In this document: piece after piece, positions 6,144 to 9,661 of the stretch
Numbering within the stretch: position 1 is the first letter of the stretch
Layout of the letters: each line of letters starts with the position of its first letter
Assembly: GCA_036378435.1 (NCBI GenBank)
Contig: DASUWK010000034.1
Location: 1-9,661, forward strand
Length of the DNA: 9,661 nucleotides
Direction of reading: 5' to 3'
From: DASUWK01 sp036378435
GTDB taxonomy: Bacteria; Chloroflexota; Dormibacteria; Dormibacterales; Dormibacteraceae
Made by a program: the position numbers and the translations under genes
Notes under the pieces: generated by a model
Databases searched by the model: none
Seen by the model: only the letters and a program-made list of their open reading frames with translations
Told to the model about the DNA's origin: nothing

Positions 6144-6695
6144 GTGGCGGAGCTCTCGGCATGGGCTCCGCCACCGCTGGACCGGGGTGCTGATGTTCGC
6201 GAGGCGCGTGACGCGGCGGACGTCCAGTCGCTGGTCCAGGCGATGGGCGCGGAGGGAGACCTGGTCGATGAGCGGCAGCGGCGCGGCTGCCGCGCCTTCC
6301 TGGTCCGGCGGGGTTCGGAGGTCGCCGCCTATGGGTGGCTGACGGCCGGCCCCGAGTGGATCGGCGAGGTCGGGTTGGAGATCGTGCCGGAGCCGGGCGA
6401 GGCGTACCTCTGGAACTGCGTGACCTTGCCGGAACACCGCCTGCAGGGACTGTTCAAGCTCCTGGTCGTGCACGTGACCGCGACCGTCCAGGCCGAGGGC
6501 CTCGGGCGTCTCTGGATCGCCAGCTTGGCCGGGACTGCCGAGCGGGCGCTCGAATTCGCCTCGTTCCGGCGGATCGCGGAGATCACGCCCGTCGCGAAGC
6601 AGCAGGGCTGGTTTCGGGTCGAACCGCCTGGCGTGCCGGTGCTGGGCCTGGGCGATGCCCAGACGTTTGCCGCGGGAGCGCCGCGCCGCCACTGA
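6144..6695 (+). CDS. GNAT-family N-acetyltransferase
   Basis: This 183-aa protein looks like a single GNAT domain that transfers an acetyl group from acetyl-CoA to an unknown amine. A central strand pair (AYGWLTAGPEWIGEVGLEI) leads into AYLWNCVTLPEHRLQGLFKLL (about 92-112), which holds the strand plus the acetyl-CoA pyrophosphate loop of motif A, here in the degenerate form HRLQGL instead of the usual R/Q-x-x-G-x-G/A. A later segment, LWIASLAGTAERALEFASFRRIAE, matches the strand-helix at the end of the fold. The start is GTG at 6144, 14 nt after the preceding stop; no ATG lies early enough in frame and the ribosome site is weak, so it may be translated by readthrough coupling. It probably closes the transcription unit, but no functional link to the catabolic genes can be shown. 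Confidence 0.75.
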   Translation: MAELSAWAPPPLDRGADVREARDAADVQSLVQAMGAEGDLVDERQRRGCRAFLVRRGSEVAAYGWLTAGPEWIGEVGLEIVPEPGEAYLWNCVTLPEHRLQGLFKLLVVHVTATVQAEGLGRLWIASLAGTAERALEFASFRRIAEITPVAKQQGWFRVEPPGVPVLGLGDAQTFAAGAPRRH

Positions 6696-6719
6696 TTGCG
6701 GCGGCGGGCCGACCCGCAG

Positions 6720-6743
6720 GCCCCCTTGAATTCAAAATGGGGC
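6720..6743. promoter_or_regulatory. palindrome before the tRNA gene
   Basis: GCCCC (6720-6724) and GGGGC (6739-6743) flank the perfect 10-bp palindrome TTGAATTCAA (6726-6735). The 53-nt gap between the acetyltransferase stop and the tRNA holds little else. It could be a terminator-like hairpin for the upstream unit, although no T-tract follows, or an operator or promoter element for the tRNA. The tRNA's own promoter is not obvious. Confidence 0.3.
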
Positions 6744-6748
6744 TTCGC

Positions 6749-6819
6749 GCCGCCGTAGCTTAGTGGCAAAGCAGCGGACTTTTAATCCGAGGACCGGGGT
6801 TCGATTCCCCGCGGCGGTA
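6749..6819 (+). tRNA. tRNA-Lys (anticodon UUU)
   Basis: A full cloverleaf can be folded. The acceptor stem pairs GCCGCCG (6749-6755) with CGGCGGT (6812-6818), with a G-T first pair and discriminator A6819. The D arm is GCTT (6758-6761) with AAGC (6769-6772) and the loop AGTGGCA. The anticodon loop is CTTTTAA (6779-6785), with anticodon TTT at 6781-6783. The T arm is CGGGG/CCCCG around TTCGATT. The anticodon stem has a G6774/A6790 mismatch at its outer pair. CCA is not encoded and would be added enzymatically. The 3' end lies only 8 nt from the stop of the convergent response-regulator gene. Confidence 0.95.
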
Positions 6820-6827
6820 CTCCCCGG

Positions 6828-7220
6828 TCAGCTCATCCGGCCGACGAGGTGCCGCGCGATCACCTGCGCCAGCTCCCGCGGCGTCACCGTCGCCTTGGTG
6901 AGGTACTCGACAGCGCCGAGCTTGAGCGTGGCGCCGACCGTCTCGTCGACCCCGTGGTTGCTGAGGACGATCACCTTCAGACCCCTCTTCTTGATGTCGT
7001 CCCGCAGGTGTTCGAGTACCTGCATTCCGTCCATGCGGGGCAGGCGAAGATCGAGGAGGACCAGGTCTGGTCGCCGGTCGTGGACGGCCTCCAGGCCCGC
7101 CTCACCGTCGGGCACCGTCTCGACCCGATAGCCGTACTCGGTCAGCGCCAGGCGATACATCCGGGCGATGGCCGGGTCGTCCTCCACGAGGAGCACGTGC
7201 GGCTTCTGGCGGGGGTTCAC
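6828..7220 (-). CDS. single-domain CheY-like response regulator
   Basis: The 130-aa product is a lone receiver domain with no output domain. Acidic residues Asp14-Asp15 (LLVEDDP), the phosphoacceptor Asp57 (LVLLDLRLPRMDG), Ser87 (VIVLSN) and Lys109 (EYLTKA) occupy the canonical positions, so it should be phosphorylatable. It probably acts by protein-protein contact or as a phosphorelay shuttle; no histidine kinase is in view. The start is one of two adjacent GTG codons (7223 or 7220). The frame stays open further upstream, but that part would overlap pcrA antisense and has no start nearby. No ribosome site is visible; instead the palindrome ACACCAGATGGTGT (7225-7238) abuts the start. The gene is divergent from pcrA and convergent with the tRNA. 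Confidence 0.9.
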   Translation of the reverse strand: MNPRQKPHVLLVEDDPAIARMYRLALTEYGYRVETVPDGEAGLEAVHDRRPDLVLLDLRLPRMDGMQVLEHLRDDIKKRGLKVIVLSNHGVDETVGATLKLGAVEYLTKATVTPRELAQVIARHLVGRMS

Positions 7221-7335
7221 CACGACACCAGATGGTGTGCGCGGGGTTCGACGAACCGGCCGATATGGCGGTTGAAAAAAAGCTATCCAATACCGGCGGA
7301 ACGCCGACACAGGGAGGGTATAACTTCGGAGGCCG
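7221..7335. promoter_or_regulatory. divergent regulator/pcrA intergenic region with two palindromes
   Basis: The region contains ACACCA-GA-TGGTGT (7225-7238), perfect 6-bp arms directly before the response-regulator start, and GGTTCG-A-CGAACC (7245-7257), perfect 6-bp arms. Beyond these is a small A-rich patch (7272-7290). A weak minus-strand promoter could be read as TTGGAT (7290-7285) and CATATC (7267-7262) with a 17-nt gap, but each box matches the consensus at only about half its positions. For pcrA, TATAAC (7319-7324) resembles a -10 box but would leave almost no leader. The palindromes are candidate operator sites or RNA hairpins. Confidence 0.35.
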
Positions 7336-9567
7336 ATGTCCCAGCCCCAACCCGAACACGCCCCGGCGACCGCCTTGGACACGGTCCTCGAAGGCCTCAA
7401 CCCGCCCCAGCGGGAGGCGGTGGAGCACGGCGATGGGCCCCTCCTCATCTTCGCCGGCGCAGGGTCGGGCAAGACGCGGGTGCTCACCACCCGCATCGCG
7501 TACCTGGTCGAGCGGCGGCGAGTCTTCCCCGAGCGCCTGCTGGCCGTCACCTTCACCAACAAGGCGGCTCGCGAGATGCGGGCTCGGGTCGGCACCCTGC
7601 TCGGCGACGACGACCGCAGCCGGAACATGTGGGTGGGGACGTTCCACGCCACCGCCGTCAAGCTCCTGCGTCGCGAAGCGAAGACCCTGGAGCTGGCTCC
7701 ATCGTTCGTGATCTTCGACGAGGACGACACCCGGGCAGCCTTGAAGCGCGTTCTCGACGACTTGCGGCTGGACCAGAAGCGCTATCCGCCGGCCACGATC
7801 TCGCACCGCATCTCCCAGGCCAAGAACGAGCTCCAAGGGCCGGACGAGCTGCCCAACAACAGCTATGCCGACGAGATCGTCAGGCGCTGCTACGCCGGCT
7901 ACGAGACAGTCCTGCGACGGTCTGGCGGCCTCGACTTCGACGACCTGATTCTCTACTCGGTCCGGCTCTTTCGAGACCACGCGGACGCCCTGGAGCGCTG
8001 GCAGGACCGCTGGCGCCACGTGCTGGTCGACGAGTACCAGGACACGAACCACGCCCAGTACGTGCTGGTCAACCTGGTGGCGAGCGGGCACCGCAACATC
8101 GCCGTCGTCGGCGATGACGACCAATCGGTCTACGGCTGGCGCGGCGCCGACGTGCGCAACATCCTCGAGTTCCGCCGCGACTACCCGGACGCCAAGGTGG
8201 TCAAGCTCGAGCAGAACTACCGCTCCACCCAGCCGATCCTCGACGCCGCCTTCCAGGTCATCAGGCACAACGAGGAGCGGGCCGAAAAGCGCCTGTGGAC
8301 CGACCGCACCGGCGGCGACAAAGTGACCGCAACCCAGGCCTATAACGAGGTCGAGGAGGCGGAGTTCGCGGCCGACGAGGTGGAGCGCTTGCGGCGGGCT
8401 GAAGGCCGCAAGTACGCGGAGTTCGCCGTGCTCTATAGGACCAATGCCCAGAGCCGCGCTTTCGAAGACGTCTTCAACCGGCGCCGCATTCCGTACCGCC
8501 TCGTCGGAGGTGTGCGGTTCTGGGAGCGCCGCGAGATCAAGGACGTCCTCGCCTATCTGCGGTTCCTGTTCAACCCCGCGGACGAGGTGAGCTTCGCCCG
8601 GATCGTCAACGTTCCCCGGCGCAAGATCGGCCCGGTCACGGTGGAAGCCCTGCGCGCGCACGCCGCGAGCGGCGCCGGCTCCCTGCTGGACGGTCTGGCC
8701 TCGCCGGCCGCCGTGCCGGGCCTCCCCAAGGCGGCGCTGGCCCCACTGGAGCACTTTCACCGGCAGCTCGCCTCGATCCAGGCAGTGGCGGCGGCCCTAC
8801 CTCCAAGCGACCTCGTTCAACAGGTTGTCGACGTGATGGGCCTGGAGCAGCACTACCTGGACGGAACACCGCAGGGCGAGGCCCGTATGGAGAACGTGGA
8901 GGAGCTGCGAGGCTTGGCCGAGGAGTTCGACGAGCAGGGCCCGGAAGCCGGCCTGGAGGCGTTCCTGACCGAGGTCGCGCTGGTCTCGGACGTCGACGCC
9001 TACGACGAAGGCGAGGAGGGCGTGACCCTGATCACGCTGCACATGGTCAAGGGCCTCGAGTTCCCCGTCGTGTTCCTGGCCGGGATGGAGGAGGGCCTCC
9101 TGCCTCACTCGCGGAGCATCGACGACGGCCCCGCCGGCATCGCCGAGGAGCGGCGGCTCTGCTATGTGGGGATGACGCGCGCGAAGGACCGCCTCTACCT
9201 GAGCTGCTCTTTCCGTAGGCACCTCTTCGGCCAGTCTTCGGCGAGCTCGCCGAGCCGGTTCCTGCACGACATACCGCCGTCGTTGATGGCGGCTCCGCGG
9301 CGCGGCGCCGCTCCGGCGCCGCCGCCCCGATCGTCTCCCGGCGCCTACCGCGACCGGATGCTGCAGCGCCAGGTGCAGGCCGCGCCGGCGCCACCGCCGA
9401 AGCAGAGATATCGGGCCGGGGACCGGGTGAAGCACCCCGCCTTCGGGTCGGGCGAGGTGATGAAGAGCACCCTCACCCGGACGGACGAGGAGCTGCTCGT
9501 GCGCTTCGAGAAGGGCGGGCTGAAGATCCTGAGCGGATCGCTGGCGCCGCTCGAGAAACAGGCGTGA
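7336..9567 (+). CDS. pcrA: ATP-dependent DNA helicase PcrA/UvrD
   Basis: This is a complete 743-aa superfamily 1A 3'-5' helicase, of the usual PcrA length, acting in nucleotide excision repair, mismatch repair and removal of RecA or stalled polymerase. The motifs appear in order: Q-motif region LNPPQREAV; Walker A GAGSGKT (residues 41-47, Lys46); Ia TFTNKAAREM; Walker B DEYQDTN (Asp232-Glu233); III VVGDDDQSVYGWRGAD; IV LEQNYRS; V TLHMVKGLEFPVVFLAGMEE; and VI YVGMTRAKDRLYLS with the arginine finger Arg615. A Pro/Ala-rich linker leads to a C-terminal Tudor-like domain (about 691-743, RYRAGDRVKHPAFGSGEV), which in PcrA contacts RNA polymerase. GGAGG (7328-7332) lies only 3 nt from the ATG, an unusually short spacer, but no better start exists. 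Its stop overlaps the ligA start by 4 nt (GTGA), giving the common pcrA-ligA operon. Confidence 0.96.
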   Translation: MSQPQPEHAPATALDTVLEGLNPPQREAVEHGDGPLLIFAGAGSGKTRVLTTRIAYLVERRRVFPERLLAVTFTNKAAREMRARVGTLLGDDDRSRNMWVGTFHATAVKLLRREAKTLELAPSFVIFDEDDTRAALKRVLDDLRLDQKRYPPATISHRISQAKNELQGPDELPNNSYADEIVRRCYAGYETVLRRSGGLDFDDLILYSVRLFRDHADALERWQDRWRHVLVDEYQDTNHAQYVLVNLVASGHRNIAVVGDDDQSVYGWRGADVRNILEFRRDYPDAKVVKLEQNYRSTQPILDAAFQVIRHNEERAEKRLWTDRTGGDKVTATQAYNEVEEAEFAADEVERLRRAEGRKYAEFAVLYRTNAQSRAFEDVFNRRRIPYRLVGGVRFWERREIKDVLAYLRFLFNPADEVSFARIVNVPRRKIGPVTVEALRAHAASGAGSLLDGLASPAAVPGLPKAALAPLEHFHRQLASIQAVAAALPPSDLVQQVVDVMGLEQHYLDGTPQGEARMENVEELRGLAEEFDEQGPEAGLEAFLTEVALVSDVDAYDEGEEGVTLITLHMVKGLEFPVVFLAGMEEGLLPHSRSIDDGPAGIAEERRLCYVGMTRAKDRLYLSCSFRRHLFGQSSASSPSRFLHDIPPSLMAAPRRGAAPAPPPRSSPGAYRDRMLQRQVQAAPAPPPKQRYRAGDRVKHPAFGSGEVMKSTLTRTDEELLVRFEKGGLKILSGSLAPLEKQA

Positions 9568-9661
9568 GCCGCGTCGCGGATCCGGCAGCCCGCGCCGAAG
9601 AGCTGCGCGAGGAGCTGCGGCGCCACGAGCACGCCTACTACGTGCTCGACGCGCCCTCGAT
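9564..9661 (+). CDS. ligA: NAD-dependent DNA ligase LigA (N-terminal fragment)
   Basis: Only the first 32 codons are present before the window ends. The translation after GTG 9564 includes RAEELREELRRHEHAYYVLD, the first segment of domain Ia of bacterial NAD-dependent DNA ligases. It carries the conserved HxxAYYVLD motif, whose Tyr residues bind NAD in this family. GTG is chosen because it overlaps the pcrA stop (GTGA) and places the motif at the usual distance from the N-terminus. Translational coupling with pcrA fits the conserved gene pair. The protein seals nicks during replication and repair; the catalytic lysine lies beyond the window. Confidence 0.93.
   Translation, partial: MSRVADPAARAEELREELRRHEHAYYVLDAPS

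Noticed and set aside
5080..6174. A 364-codon minus-strand open frame opposite the dioxygenase and MDMPI genes.
   Set aside because: Both plus-strand genes have clear family motifs and ribosome sites; the minus frame shows none.
6720..6743. Intrinsic terminator after the acetyltransferase gene.
   Set aside because: The dyad is AT-rich at its centre and no run of T follows on either strand, so only a generic palindrome is reported.
7245..7257. LexA/SOS box before pcrA.
   Set aside because: The actinobacterial box is GAAC-N4-GTTC; this is GTTC-N3-GAAC, the opposite arm order and a different spacing.
7221..7730. N-terminal extension of the response regulator into a 300-codon open frame.
   Set aside because: The extension is antisense to pcrA, has no recognisable domain, and the receiver domain is complete from the GTG at 7220.
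7102..8760. A 552-codon open frame on the minus strand opposite pcrA.
   Set aside because: It is antisense to a complete helicase with every motif, and its translation is low-complexity and resembles no protein; GC-rich codon bias creates such shadows.

Overview
This is a GC-rich chromosomal window from a bacterium whose tRNA gene does not encode CCA. Several genes begin with GTG or TTG, pcrA and ligA overlap, and there is a mycothiol-dependent maleylpyruvate isomerase (MDMPI)-type DinB protein. Together these point to Actinomycetota, Chloroflexota or a related soil lineage such as Dormibacterota. That placement is inference; no marker in the window settles it.

Left edge (1-470, minus strand): the N-terminus of a DHA2-type MFS efflux transporter lies directly downstream of a small ASCH-domain protein that resembles E. 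coli YqfB. A divergent intergenic region (471-618) holds a compact set of nested inverted repeats. Its outer stem would bury the ribosome binding site of the next plus-strand gene, an unrecognised 144-aa protein (619-1053).

Middle (1054-6129, plus strand): a probable catabolic cluster. Upstream of it, 1066-1133 carries two copies of a 26-bp repeat, each with a 16-bp near-palindrome, 42 bp apart. Three genes then overlap by 4 nt each: a maleylacetate-reductase-like iron-ADH-fold protein, a PaaK-like AMP-forming CoA ligase and a small citryl-CoA-lyase/citrate-synthase-like protein. A PcpA/LinE/MhqA-type ring-cleaving dioxygenase and an MDMPI/DinB-family protein follow. The dioxygenase and the reductase match the hydroquinone to maleylacetate to 3-oxoadipate route. 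The ligase plus lyase pair could activate and then cleave an acid made further down, but that step is not textbook and is the most interesting part of the window.

Right part (6144-9661): a GNAT acetyltransferase, a short palindrome, and a tRNA-Lys(UUU) gene that abuts, in convergent orientation, a single-domain CheY-like response regulator. A divergent intergenic region with two palindromes (7221-7335) separates the regulator from the housekeeping pair pcrA (UvrD-family helicase, complete) and ligA (NAD-dependent DNA ligase, first 32 codons only). No CRISPR array, transposase or rRNA was seen.
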